Shown: positions 31,190 to 42,137, counted from the first letter of the stretch. The stretch is DNA of 64,000 nucleotides from Lineus longissimus (GCF_910592395.1 NC_088317.1:9858001-9922000), one strand, 5' to 3'. Notes: generated by a model from the letters alone, not told the origin. Program-made: numbers and translations.

Positions 31190-33675
31190 GGAAAATTGTC
31201 CCCTAAGAGGCCTGTCCAAAGTAACGTCACAGCCAAATCGAACTAAAAACAACAAAACTATACAAACTATACTGTCCAAACGTAATAGCTAAGTCGCCCA
31301 TGAGCTAGGATGACGGTGTTTACAGGAATTATCCTATGTGAGCGCTGTCCAGACGTCACAGCCAAGTCGTATTGGGGAAACATTGTCCTCTATGCTATGC
31401 TAATTTAATTGTCACAGCCAAATTATCTAGAGACCTCGAAGCCGATTTAAAAGCTGAAGGTGCCCGCCCCCCCCCCCCCCCCCCCCCTGGAAAAAGTGTC
31501 CGGGCCTATTGTATTCTGACAGATTAAGGCATATGATATAATATATAGTTCTATTGAGGAGGCGATGACCGTCAATTGCACAGCGCATAATATAGAATCC
31601 TTTCTTCTCGGACATTTTATTCTAGTTCATTTTAAACATCTACACCGATGAATAGGGAAAAAATGTCCTCCATGATGTCTGTTCAAACATCATAGCCATG
31701 TCATCCAGAGACTCTGATGACGGTGTACAGGGGAAACACTGTCCTCTATGAGCTCTGTCCACAAACGTAACAGCCAGGTCATCCAGAGACTCGGATGACG
31801 GTGCACAGGGGAACCATATCCTATACGAGGCCTGTCCAACGTCACAGCCAAGTCGGCCGCCCAGAGGATGACGGTGTTTAGGGGAATAGTCCTCCATGCA
31901 CTCTTAGAAATAAAGGTTTTTCAGCTCTTGAAAAACCTTTAATGGTTTTTCAGCCAACACAAATATGGACCCCGTAGAGGTTTTTCAAGGAAGTAAAAAA
32001 ACCCTTAAAGGTTTTTAACGATCTCAAAAACCATTTAGGGTTTTTCATTTTACCAAAAAACCTCTACGGGGTCCATATTTGTGTTGGCCAAAAACCCTTA
32101 AATGGTTTTTCAGAAGCTCAAAAACCTTTATTTTTAAGAGTGTGCGGCATCCGAATATCATAGCCAATTAGACATCTAGCGATACGGATTTCGGTGTAGA
32201 GGGGAAACATTGTCTTTTATGAATCATGTATGTCAAAAGGTCACAGCTTCGTCATCCAGAGACTTGGACGAGAGTGTATAAAGGAAATATATATTAAATA
32301 TAAAAAAGGCCGGTTTAAAGTCACAGCCACGATGACGGTGTTTACGCAATGAGGTCTGTCCAAACGTCACAGCCAAGTCAACAAGAGACATGGATACAGT
32401 TTATGCGGGAAACATAGTCCTCTATGAGGTTTGTCCAAACGCCACAATGCCAATATAAGTCATTCCGCAGAGACTTGGAGGACGGTGCATAGGGGAAACA
32501 TGAGTTCTGTCAAATTAACGCCATCAAGAGACTTGGACGAGGGTGTATGAGGAGAAATATGATATTCTATGTGAGGCCGGTCCAAACGTCACAGCTAAGT
32601 CGCCCAGGAGCTAGGATGACGTCACTAGTCCAAACGTCACAGCCACGTCATTCGGCAGAGAAATGAATGACTGTTTATAAGGGAAATATTGTCCTCTATG
32701 AAGTCATTCTAAACGTCACAGCCTTGCAAGTCCTTCTGCAGCGAGACATGAATGACTGTATCAAGGGGAAACATTGTTCTCTATGAGATCAGTCCAAACG
32801 TCACAGCCAAGTCATTGCTGAGACATGAATGACTACATTATTATTTGTCCTCTATGAGGTCTGTCCAAACGTCAAAGCCAATATGCATGGGAGAATTGTC
32901 ATCTTTGAGGTCAGTCCAAACGTCACAACCAAGTCATTCTGCAAAGACATAAATGACTGTATCAAGGGGAAACATTGTCCTCTATGAGATCAGTCCAAAC
33001 GTCACAACCAAGTCAATGCTGAGACATAATGACTGCGTATAAAGGGGAAACATTGTCCTCTATGAGATCAGTCAAAACGTCACAACCAAGTCAATGCTGA
33101 GACATAATGACTGTGTATAGGGGAAACATTGTCCTCTATGAGATCAGTCAAAACGTCACAACCAAGTCATTGCTGATACATAAATGACTGTGTATAGGGG
33201 AAACATTGTCCTCTATGAGGTCAGTCAAACGTCACAACCAAGTCATTGCTGAGACATAATGACTGTAGGGGAAATATTGTCCTCTATGAGGTCCAAACGT
33301 CACAACCAAGCCATTATGCAGAGACATAAATGACTGCGTATAGGGGAAACGTTGTCCTCTATGAGATCAGTCCAAACGTCAAGTCATTGCTGACACATAA
33401 ATGACTGCGTATAGGGGAACATTGTCCTCTATGAGATATCAGTCAAAACGTCACAACCAAGTCAATGCTGAGACATAATGACAGTGTATAGGGGAAACTT
33501 TGTCCTCCATGAGGTCAGTTCAAACGCACAACCAAGTCATTCTGCAGAGACATAGTGTATAGGGGAAACATTGTCCTCTACGAGGTCAGTCCAAACGTCA
33601 CAACCAAGTCATTCTGCAGAGACATAAATGACTGTACGTGTATAGGGGAAACATCTCTGTAAAACGTTGCATATA
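31190..33675. repeat. Degenerate minisatellite, ~75-80 bp unit, roughly 30 copies
   Basis: The unit contains GGGGAAACATTGTCCTCTAT, GAGGTCAGTCCAAACGTCA, CAACCAAGTCATTCTGC and AGACATAAATGACTGTGTAT. Copies at the right end (32800-33660) are similar to each other. Copies on the left (31190-32600) are more diverged, using CAGCCAAGTCATCCAGAGAC and GATGACGGTGT. A poly-C tract of about 22 bases interrupts it at 31466-31488, and a 244-bp MITE is inserted at 31899-32142. Each unit carries an ACGTCA half-site. Confidence 0.9.
31899..32142. mobile_element. 244-bp palindromic MITE with CACTCTTA.. ends
   Basis: The left terminus CACTCTTAGAAATAAAGG and the right terminus CCTTTATTTTTAAGAGTG are inverted repeats. 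Inside, AACACAAATATGGACCCCGT and its complement ACGGGGTCCATATTTGTGTT form a second, longer-range pairing. AAACCTTTAA/TTAAAGGTTT-type words repeat throughout. Nearly the whole element can fold on itself. It splits one minisatellite unit. Superfamily not assigned. Confidence 0.85.
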
Positions 33676-33843
33676 GAAATCAAATATCATAGATCATAGT
33701 CTCCTCGGTTAAGTACAACAGCATCCAAAGTTTTCCCATCAATGAGGTTGACTGAATTTTTTCAGGATTTGAGATAGCCCACCTTCAATTATTGTCCTCG
33801 ATGACGTCTGTCTAAATGCTAAGCGCTATAGCATGACGGGGGG

Positions 33844-33937
33844 CATCCTGAGGAAATCAGGGGTTGTAATGTTCGCTTCTCCGGCCATGCACGGTGGGCC
33901 GGAGAAGCGAACATTAACCCCTGATTTCCTCAGGATG
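33844..33937. repeat. Long hairpin: 41-43 bp arms, 10-bp loop
   Basis: The left arm (33844-33886) starts CATCCTGAGGAAATCAGGGG and the right arm (33897-33937) ends CCCCTGATTTCCTCAGGATG. The arms are perfectly complementary except for two extra bases (GT) in the left arm. The loop is ATGCACGGTG. It lies between the minisatellite and the LINE 3' end. Such a stem is either a tiny foldback element or a recent inverted duplication. Confidence 0.9.
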
Positions 33938-34022
33938 GACGGGGGGGGGAGCTTTGTGGTCGTGCTCTGAGGTCTAGGCCAAGAGCTGAGCACAATGATC
34001 AAAGGCACATTGCTGTGTTGCA

Positions 34023-37000
34023 TCATGGAGGTATATAACCTCCATGGTTGCATGTGCCATGTGTAATGTCATATATACATATACATATACATATATTACT
34101 GCAAATAGGCTTTTTAGCAGGTTTTTTCTTCTTAACTTTTTCTGCTGATTGCGGGAGTGCGGTGGGGTGGAAGCGAGGGTTTAGGATTGGTTTTGGGTCC
34201 AGGCTAAATGACTCAGATTTGTAGTGGGCATCTATCTGGTTTTTAAATATATTTAGAGACTCTGCGTTAACAATATGGTTTGGTAGGCTGTTCCATGGGT
34301 CAATGACTCGGTTTGAGAAAAAATACTTTCGTGTATCCATCCTGGCTCTAGGTTTGTGGAGTTTAAAAGAATGCCCTCTGGTCAGGTGTTTATCATCAGC
34401 TGGTCTGAGTAGTTTTTCTCCTTCAATATTATAAAATCCATGTGAGATTTTATACGCCTCTATCAAATCTCCTCGTAACCTTCTATATGCAAGACTAGGT
34501 AAACCTACGAGCTTTAATCTCTCTTCGTAGCTTTTGTCCCTCATACCTGGAATCATCTTTGTAGCACGTCTTTGTACATTTTCCAGCACTGTTACGTCTT
34601 TCTTCAAATGGGGCGACCAAATCACGTTTGCATATTCTAGGTGAGGTCTCACCAGGCTTTTAAATAGGATGGCAAACATCTTCGAATCCAGGTATTCGAA
34701 AGATCTCCTGATCATGCCTACCACTTTGGTGGCTGTATTTGCCACAGTTTCTACATGCTTGCTGAAGCTTAGTCTGTTATCGAAGGTGACTCCTAAATCT
34801 TTTTCAATGTCAGTTTCTTTAATTTCATTTCTTATACCATTTTTTGTCAGGAAGTATTCTTTATGATTGTTATTTCGCCCATAATGCATTCGTTTGCATT
34901 TATCAGTGTTGAAACCTAATTGCCATTTAAGTGACCAGTAATCTAGGCTGATCAAATCCCTTTGCAATCCTATACTATCTGCAGGGCTTCGAATCCTTGC
35001 AATGATCTTGGCATCATCTGCAAACATTTCAGAAAAGTTCTCGACACACTCCGGTAAGTCATTTACATAGTAGACAAACAATGTTGGGCCCAGAACACTG
35101 CCTTGGGGGACTCCACTCCTAACTGATGTCCATGCCGATGCAGATCCATTTACCATGACTCTTTGCTTTCTGTCAGTAATGAAGTCACAGACCCAATCAT
35201 AATTCTTGCCTTTTATTCCATAATTTCTCAGCTTGACTTTCAATCGCTCATGGGGTACTGAATCGAAAGCCTTTGAAAAATCTAGGTAGATTACGTCTAC
35301 AGGATGTCCTTTGTCAAGGATTTCGGTTATTCTATCCATTGATTCAAGTAACTGTGTAATGCAAGATCTTCCCTTTTGAAAGCCATGTTGAGATTTGGAT
35401 ACAGCAGCTCTTAGATGGTCGTTTAACCTGGTCCTTACAAAATCCTCCATGATTTTGCATATTATTGATGTTAGGCTTATCGGCCTATAATTTCCGCAGT
35501 CAGACTTACTTCCTTTTTTATGTAAGGCTGTGATCTGTGCCTTCTTCCAATCGGACGGCAGTTTTCCTTCATTCAATGACTTATTTAAAAGTAAACTTAG
35601 CGGTATTGCCAGTTCATTACTAAGTTCCTTTAGAACCCTCGGATGGATGCCATCTGGTCCAGGTGATTTAGATACCTTGAGTTCTTCAAGCTTTTTCCGT
35701 ACCTCTGCTGGAGTTATGAAAAGTTCTAGATTTATATCATTAGGGTCCATGGGCTCTAGATCAGGGGGCGGTATATTGCTTTTATCCTCAATGGTGAAAA
35801 CACTGGTGAAGAAATCATTTAAAACCTCTGCCTTTTCATGATCATTTTCAGTTTGGTTTCCATCTCTGTTCGTCAGATTTGGTATTCCGCACTTTGTCTT
35901 CATTTTTGATCTGGCATATTGATAGAAAGCTTTTGGGTTTCTTTTAGCATTTTCTGCAATTTCCCTTTCATGATTCTTTTTTGCCTTTCTGACCTCCCAC
36001 TTCACCTGGTTCCTTAGCCTAGCATACATATCATAGTCTTTACCCTCCTTAGTTTCTAGATACCTCTTATAGGCTTCCCTTTTCTTTTTAACCTTAGCTA
36101 GGGCTTTAGGGTTTAACCACAATGGTTTTCGTCTGGCTGTTGGGTTGTGTCGTCTTAGTGGCACATACTTCTTTGTCGTCTCCAGTATTTTGTCTTTTAT
36201 GAAGGTCCAAGTATCTTTAGTATCCAGGTTACTGATATGTTTATCCCATTCTATGTCCGCATGCTCTCTCCTCATACTGTCAAAGTCTGCCTTGGTGAAA
36301 GCAGATTTCATGCACTCTGAGTGGTCCCCTGGGACATAACATCTGTATAAAAAGTTAATGCAAGAATGGTGGCTTTTTCCTAATGGTGGAAGCATATGGA
36401 TTTCATTTATCATGTCCTGTTCGTTTGTGAAGACTAAGTCCAATACATTTGGTCGGTTTTCACCTCTATGATGAGTAGGTTTCGTTACATGCTGAAACCA
36501 GAAACAGTCTCTAATGGTTTCTAGGAAGCGGCTTGCTGGATGGTTTGGGCTTGCATTTGACATTATATTTGTCCAGTCGATCTCAGGATGGTTTGTATCT
36601 CCCATTACTAGATAATGACTATATTTACGATTGCTAGCTGAGCGAAGCGCATTTCTCTGTTTTTCATTAGCTAATTCTGTAGAATTTGGAGATCTGTATA
36701 GACATCCGACTAGTAAGGTGTCATTATCACGCAATTTTATCTCAAGCCATACACTCTCATCAAATTTCTCCTCTAGATTCACTTCCACCGTTGAGATGAA
36801 GTTTCGTACATAAATGCCAACTCCTCTGTGGGGACCTGTAACATTTCCTAAGTTTGAGTAAAAGGTGAAACCATTTATATTGAACTCCGACGCCTGTACA
36901 ACATATCGTGAATTTTTTGGTATTAATTCGGTCACACTGATTATGTCTGCATCAGTACTTTCTATTAACAGTTCAAGTTCCGGCCTTTTATTGACTAGAC

Positions 37001-37147
37001 TATCTGCATTTAATGAGAGGCATTTGAATCCAAATTTTGAACGTGCATCTAAATTAACTTCTGAAGTAGGTGCTGAAAATAAATTATAACTGCGTGTATG
37101 TACATTGTCTCTGAAAATTTGTGCATTTTCTACCTCCTCTCCTCTTC
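34023..37147 (-). CDS. LINE ORF2: endonuclease and reverse transcriptase
   Basis: The frame is open from inside the end of ORF1 (about 37147) to 34023. The familiar start at 36935 is only a GTG inside ...ADIISVTELIPKN, so the real protein begins upstream. The endonuclease has the residues KCLSLNADSLVNKRPELE, ADIISVTELIP, YLVMGDTNHPEIDW and LDLVFTNE. The usual S-D-H is S-H-H (GKSHHSCINF). The reverse transcriptase shows YRPISLTSIICKIME, VIYLDFSKAFDSVPHERL, GVPQGSVLGP and the FADD catalytic box in SEMFADDAKI. The CR1/Rex1-group C-terminus is VQRRATKMIPGMRDKSYEER and GLPSLAYRRLRGD. The last ~25 codons (after KKKKPAKKP) read through the TATACA tail into flanking DNA because no stop precedes it. 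The enzyme nicks target DNA and primes reverse transcription there. Confidence 0.9.
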
Positions 37148-38160
37148 TTTCTCCTTGGCTCTCATCATTTCGTAGTATGCCTTGGCTTCCTTCTGTTGTA
37201 ATGGGGTCTGGTTCTTCTTCATGAAGATCTTCCTCATCACTGGGTTTTGGTGATCCTTGAGGGCACCACTTGCCCTGAGTATACGGTTTTTTGCCTTACT
37301 GTCCTTTATTTCTACTATCATTTTCTTTGGATAGTCTTCGGTTTTTCTGCCAGTTCTCCTGATTTTACCAAATGTTACCTCGTTTTGATCAATGGCATCA
37401 CAGATTTGTTTGAACTTCTCTCGGTCTTCTTCAATTCTGAGTTCAGTCTCCTCCTGCTCGCTCTCCGGGACGTTAAATACCACTATACTGTCCTCTCTCT
37501 GGCTTCGGAGTTGAATCTCACGTGCACTTTTGGAAACCAGTGCATCTTGTGCATCTTTGTCAAGGGTTGAACTACTTGGCATTTCCGCTATCTGTAGTTT
37601 AACTTCATCTTTAATTTTATGAGGTATTTCATTTACTTGTTCTCGAATGATAGTGAGGCTGTGTTCTAACACACTTTGTCTCTTTTCTAGTTTAGAGTAA
37701 GCCTGGAGAAGTTTACCGGCTGATTTATTGCATTTATGACAGTACCAGTGAATACTACTTTCCTCATTTGATTTTTCCTTTAGAAAGGCATAATTCTCTA
37801 CAGATACATTTTCACAAATGGCATGGTGCCAAAATTCACACAGTTCACACTGAAGTGCATCTTGCTCTTCTTCCACTTTGTTCTTACAAGAGCCACAGTT
37901 TACGTGCTCACTTTCAATTACAGATTCATCATTGCCAGATTTTGAGCTTTCCTTATCTTGTAGGTGATGGAAGATCTTGATCCTCTACGCTGACCTTGTA
38001 TACCACCACTGGCACTGGCCATGGTAGGGAACCGTATTGCAGTACATGCTTTGCATAGAAATTGGTCCCCTTGGGCATATGATACCCCTTTGGTTGCTTT
38101 ACAGTCTTGGCACTTTGGTGGCATTTTATATTCTAGCTTTGCAATGAACACAAACAGCAG
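34070..38160 (-). mobile_element. CR1/Rex1-like non-LTR retrotransposon (LINE), nearly full length
   Basis: Minus-strand element with two overlapping ORFs: ORF1 with Cys-rich and PHD-type zinc fingers, and ORF2 with an apurinic-type endonuclease and reverse transcriptase. The 3' end is a short TATACA-type repeat (34070-34097, plus-strand orientation) as is common in this group. The 5' end is estimated near 38160 just above the first ORF1 ATG. ORF2 has no stop; ORF1 has one apparent frameshift. No target duplication was resolved. Confidence 0.88.
37130..38127 (-). pseudogene. LINE ORF1: zinc-finger/PHD and coiled-coil protein, one frameshift
   Basis: The N-terminal part (38127 down to about 38000) reads MPPKCQDCKATKGVSYAQGD and QFLCKACTAIRF, a CxxC..CxxC zinc motif. 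It then loses frame between about 38030 and 37955. In the other frame it continues ESEHVNCGSCKNKVEEEQDA, CELCEFWHHAICENV and IHWYCHKC, a PHD-type finger. A coiled coil and a C-terminal basic region end in KEKEEERR at 37130. ORF1 proteins of this group bind nucleic acid during retrotransposition. The last codons overlap the start of ORF2 in another frame. The break may be a consensus error. Confidence 0.75.
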
Positions 38161-38276
38161 TCAAGCAGCAGCAAAAAAGCCAGGAGCGATTGTAAGCAGC
38201 ATGCATACAGTAGATTATATAGTCACTACCTTACCTCAATTCCTATAAGGCTTCTTAGGCCAGTCAAATTAGCAAG

Positions 38277-38916
38277 TTGACCCACCACAAATTGCAAAAG
38301 AAATGATTCCACCTGTATTCATTCAGGAATGACCCCCTAAACACCATACTAAAAATCTCAATGAATCCAAATAGGGGAAGGGGATCAAATATGCTAATTT
38401 ATGCTAATTAGTAGCCAAATATAGGGAAACAATGACTTTTGTCCAAAATCATCCAAATTAGTCAATCAAGGTGTCTAATCATATGTTTTCGGTATCAAGG
38501 AAATCAATGAAACCATTCTTGACGAGAAAAAATATGTTGCATCGTGGGTAATATGATAATTGGTCACCAATTTTTGTCGATTTTCGACGAAATCTTGATA
38601 TTAGTAATTTTCGTCAAAAATTCTCATTTTGTGACCATTTAAGAGTCTACCCCAATGGACTTAGAGGCAATGAAACTTAGGAAATATGGTTTTAAAACAA
38701 TAAAAGGCATTGCATCATGTGAAATATGCCAATTACCCACCGCAAGTGCTGATTGAAATGGATACTTTTCTAGTCATTTAGTCATCGTCATCATCATTGT
38801 CAATGTCACTGTCATTCATTACAATAAGTTCAATGTTTGTGCAACTGGTAGCCTCGCAGTGGCAGCAGGCAGAAGAACATAGAAGGCCATGCCTCAGACG
38901 TGTGCATCTAAGTGTG
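38277..38916 (-). repeat. Left inverted-repeat arm, contains an antisense copy of the nuclease C-terminus
   Basis: Complementary to 41492-42137. Read on the minus strand, 38916-38778 encodes the last ~45 codons of the nuclease protein (TLRCTRLRHGLLCSSACCHC, then SCTN..IELIV and an acidic D-rich tail) up to a TAA. The rest is the 3' flank. So the arm holds coding as well as terminal sequence. Confidence 0.9.
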
Positions 38917-41630
38917 TATGGAGTCATTCCTGTTCTTACTTTCAATCAGCCCCTCTTCTGGAAGGCTACGCTCATCAAAGCATCAGAACGGGTTACAAGC
39001 TGTGTCAAATCTCTTGTGCTGAGATTAGGTGGATTTTATTTGCAAATGAGCTTCCTTGGCAGTATGGCCTATCTGATGGCAGGCTCAGGTTTGCAGGAAT
39101 TGTTGGAAACAGTGTACGCTGCCAATAGTGTGAAGCACATCCAAACAGGCAAGGCGGTTTCAAGGGCAATTCGAGGACACTTATTGTTGTACGGGGCTTT
39201 ACAAACTAAGCTAGTTACAAATGCCTTCAATCTACCCTTGCCAGCTTGTGCAGATGATAGTGAGGAGCAGAAGAATGGAATTCAAATAGATCCTGATGAA
39301 ACACAGACACCGCATGAAGACACCAATCTCAATGATTTAGAAGGTACTGCGTAACTTCTCGATGGGTTACTTGATTGGGAAAGTTATGATGATGCCCTCT
39401 TGTCCGAAATTCTCGGTCGAATCAATGAAAAAATCAAGCAGGAAAGAGAAAGCTTGACGAACTCTGGGACAGTTCAACTCTGGTTCCAGTTCATGGACAT
39501 GGTGCAATTTGTATGTACATTCATCAAGGCGGAACGTACTGGAAACTGGAATCTCTACTTGAGTACTGTGCAAGAAATGCTCCCATACTTTGCAGCATCT
39601 GGACATAATCTGTACACTAAATCTGCATATGTGTATCTTCAGAATATGGCATGCCTTGGAGATGACCATCCAGATGTATACAACAGTTTTTTTAGAAGGA
39701 CATCATGTGGTACGGAGAAGTCACAGATATTTGGCTGGACTTTCAACATATCTGATTATTGAGCAGATGCTAATGAGAAGCGTTAAGAGTCGCGGAGGAC
39801 TGACTAGAGGTAGAGGCATGAATGAGATGCAAAGACTGGTTTGGCTGCTTTCAATGCCTGCATGCGCTCAGGTGAATAATGCCATGCAGACTCTTACTGG
39901 TGTGCGATATGAACCAAGAGAACAACACAAAGAGATGGCCAAGGCTCGACAAAACCGGGATATGAAAGACATGTATAAACTGCTGAACGCATTCAAGCAA
40001 TGGGATCCCTTTGTACAAGACACATCGCTCCAAGGCCTTATAAATGGGATAACAGCCGACGAAAGTGTGAATGCAGACAAGGCACATCAGGTTGGACAAA
40101 GCATTCTTGAATCCATGGTTAGTGAAAATGTCCAGGAGTATTCGTTTAAAAGGAAATCTCAGGCAGTCACGTCAGGTTCCAAAACAGCACTGACAATTAA
40201 GAATGAAAAGGTACAAGTCGATCCCCAACTTCTGTTTCAGAGATTGTGCGTCATTGCTAACAGTGAAGATAATCCAGCCACCGCATTCGAGTACGATTTG
40301 TGTAGTTTTCCAGCAGCACTTTTTGAATCCCCAGTTCTGCCAAGACAAGCTAATAAAGCATCTCTTGCGGATGCAATGTGGGAAATTGTGAAAGATTATC
40401 AGCCCGAATCTGTTCCCAAATTTGGTGTCAACTTTGTCGTGGATGGAGGTGCATTACTTATGTGGTTACCTTGGCCACATTGGAAAAGCTTTGAGGACAT
40501 TGGTAAAATGTATGTTGATTACATTTCCCGGAAATATGGTACGCCAACAGTCGTGTTCGATGGATACGAGGATGGGTCTTCAATAAAGGATGTGACGCAC
40601 ATACGACCTACAGGAGGTTGTGCGGGGATAAGTGTCATCTTCACCGGACAAACAATCCTCTGTATGAAGAAGGAAAACTTCCTAAAGAACAAGGACAACA
40701 AGCAGTGTTTCCTCAAAATGCTTGGTAATATGTTAGAAATGACTGGATGCCAAATAATTCATGCGGAGGGCGATGCAGATGCAATGATCGTTGATGCAGC
40801 TATTGAATCTGCAATATCAATCCAAACTGTCCATGTTGGTGACGACACCGATTTACTCGTACTGCTATGTTACCATGCGGATATCAACTCATACGACATC
40901 TTCTTCAGACCAGAGCCCAAGGCAAATTCAACCAAGCATAGAGTCTGGGACATAGAGAAGACGAAAGCCACACTTGGTGAAAATGTGTGTTCACACATCT
41001 TATTTATTTATACTATACTAGGATGTGACTCAACTTCAAGAGTACAAGGAATTGGCAAAGCCGACGCACTAAAAATGATCATAAAGAATGCAAAGTTCTG
41101 AAAACTTGCCCAGGTTTTCAGTGGCGATAATGACACTCCCAAGGAGGATATCACCAAGGAAGGGGAGGAAGCCTTAGTAGGCGTTTTTAACGGAGCAGAA
41201 AAAGATGATCTGAACAGTTTGCGTTATTAAACGATATTGTGATAAGGTGAAAAAGGGTTCGAAAGCAGTAGAGGCAAAGAATTTGCCCTCTACATCAGCT
41301 GCTGCTACATATCATAGCTTGAGAGTGTTCTTCCAAATTCAAGAGTGGAAAGGAGATGTGTCGGACCTTGAGCCATCCGAGTGGGGCTGGAAAGAAGTCG
41401 GGGGACAGTTGTTGCCAAATACGACAGACCTGCCGGCAGCATAAAGCAAATTGCTTGAGATGTTCAGATGCGAGTGTAAAACTGGGTGCAGCACACTTAG
41501 ATGCACATGTCTGAGGCATGGCCTTCTATGTTCTTCTGCCTGTAGCCACTGTGAGGGTACCAGTTGCACAAACATTGAACTTATTGTAATGAATGACAGT
41601 GACATTGACAATGAAGATGACAATGACTAA
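38917..41630 (+). pseudogene. FEN1/XPG-like (PIN-fold) nuclease with C-terminal CXC-type cysteine-rich domain
   Basis: Read across frames, the protein starts abruptly at YGVIPVLTFNQPLFW, passes a conserved segment (LRLGGFYLQMSFLGSMAYLM, GSGLQELLETVYAANSV, GKAVSRAIRGHLL) and then MLPYFAASGHNLYTKSAYVY. It continues with HHVVRRSHRYLAGLSTYLII, RGGLTRGRGMNEMQRLVWLL, DPQLLFQRLCVIAN and a nuclease core. That core is FVVDGGALL, TVVFDGYEDG, HAEGDADAMIVDAA (about 40763-40800), HVGDDTDLLVLL (about 40833-40867) and LGCDSTSRVQGIGKADALK (about 41018-41073). The D-rich motifs plus GCD..GIGK match the XPG-I region and helix-hairpin-helix of FEN1/XPG nucleases, which cut flapped DNA. The C-terminus is FFQIQEWKG ... 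WGWKEVGGQLLPNTTDLP, then CECKTGCSTLRCTCLRHGLL, and SACSHC (CXC type). Breaks: stops at 39354, 41101 and 41452; frame changes near 39690 (T-run) and 41228. I recall similar multi-copy uncharacterised proteins in marine invertebrates. Confidence 0.75.
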
Positions 41631-42137
41631 ATGACTAGAAAAGTGTCCAATTCAATCAGTACTTGCGGTGGGTAATTAGCATATTTCACATGATGCAATG
41701 CCTTTTATTGTTTTAAAACCATATTTATTAGGTTTCATTGCCTCTAAGCCCATTGGGTTAGACTCATAAGTGGTCACAACAGGAGAATCTTTGACGAAAA
41801 TTACTAATATCAAGATTTCTTAGAAAATCGGCAAAAATTGGTGACTAATTAACATATTACCCACGATGCAACATATTTTTTCTCGTCAAGAATGGTTTCA
41901 TTGATTTCCTTGATACCGAAAACATATGATTAGACACCTTGATGGACTAATTTGGATGATTTTGGACAAAAGTCATTGTTTCCCTATATTTGGTTAGGCC
42001 TACTAATTAGCATAAATTAGCATATTTGATCCCCTTCCCCTATTTCGATTCATTGAGATTTTTAGTATGGTGTTTAGGGGGTCATTCCTGAATGAATACA
42101 GGTGGAATCGTTTCTTTTGCAATTTGTGGTGGGTCAA
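41492..42137 (+). repeat. Right inverted-repeat arm
   Basis: Starts at CACACTTAGATGCACATGTC inside the CXC domain, includes the stop at 41628-41630 and about 500 bp of non-coding AT-rich sequence, and ends GTGGTGGGTCAA. It mirrors 38277-38916. Confidence 0.9.

Larger units (their letters stand above)
38277..42137 (+). mobile_element. Inverted-repeat unit carrying a FEN1/XPG-like nuclease pseudogene (candidate undescribed DNA element)
   Basis: Two arms of about 640 bp (38277-38916 and 41492-42137) are inverted copies with scattered mismatches. Both outer ends stop at the same base (TTGACCCACCACAAATTGCA on the left; its complement on the right). The 2.6 kb between them is one decayed plus-strand gene. 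No target duplication could be seen: left flank GCAAG, right flank GGCCT. The terminal-repeat symmetry and the lack of host-like introns point to a DNA mobile element, but an inverted local duplication of a repeat cannot be excluded. Confidence 0.6.

Noticed and set aside
31190-33675. CRISPR-like array (regular repeats)
   Set aside because: Eukaryotic context; units are contiguous without unique spacers and lack Cas genes.
34021-34050. GGAGGTATATAACCTCC near-palindrome as a terminator or operator
   Set aside because: Such prokaryotic signals do not apply here, and it is short enough to be chance.
36913-36935. Start of LINE ORF2 at 36935 as methionine
   Set aside because: The codon is GTG within ...IISVTELIPKN and the frame is open and homologous-looking further upstream.
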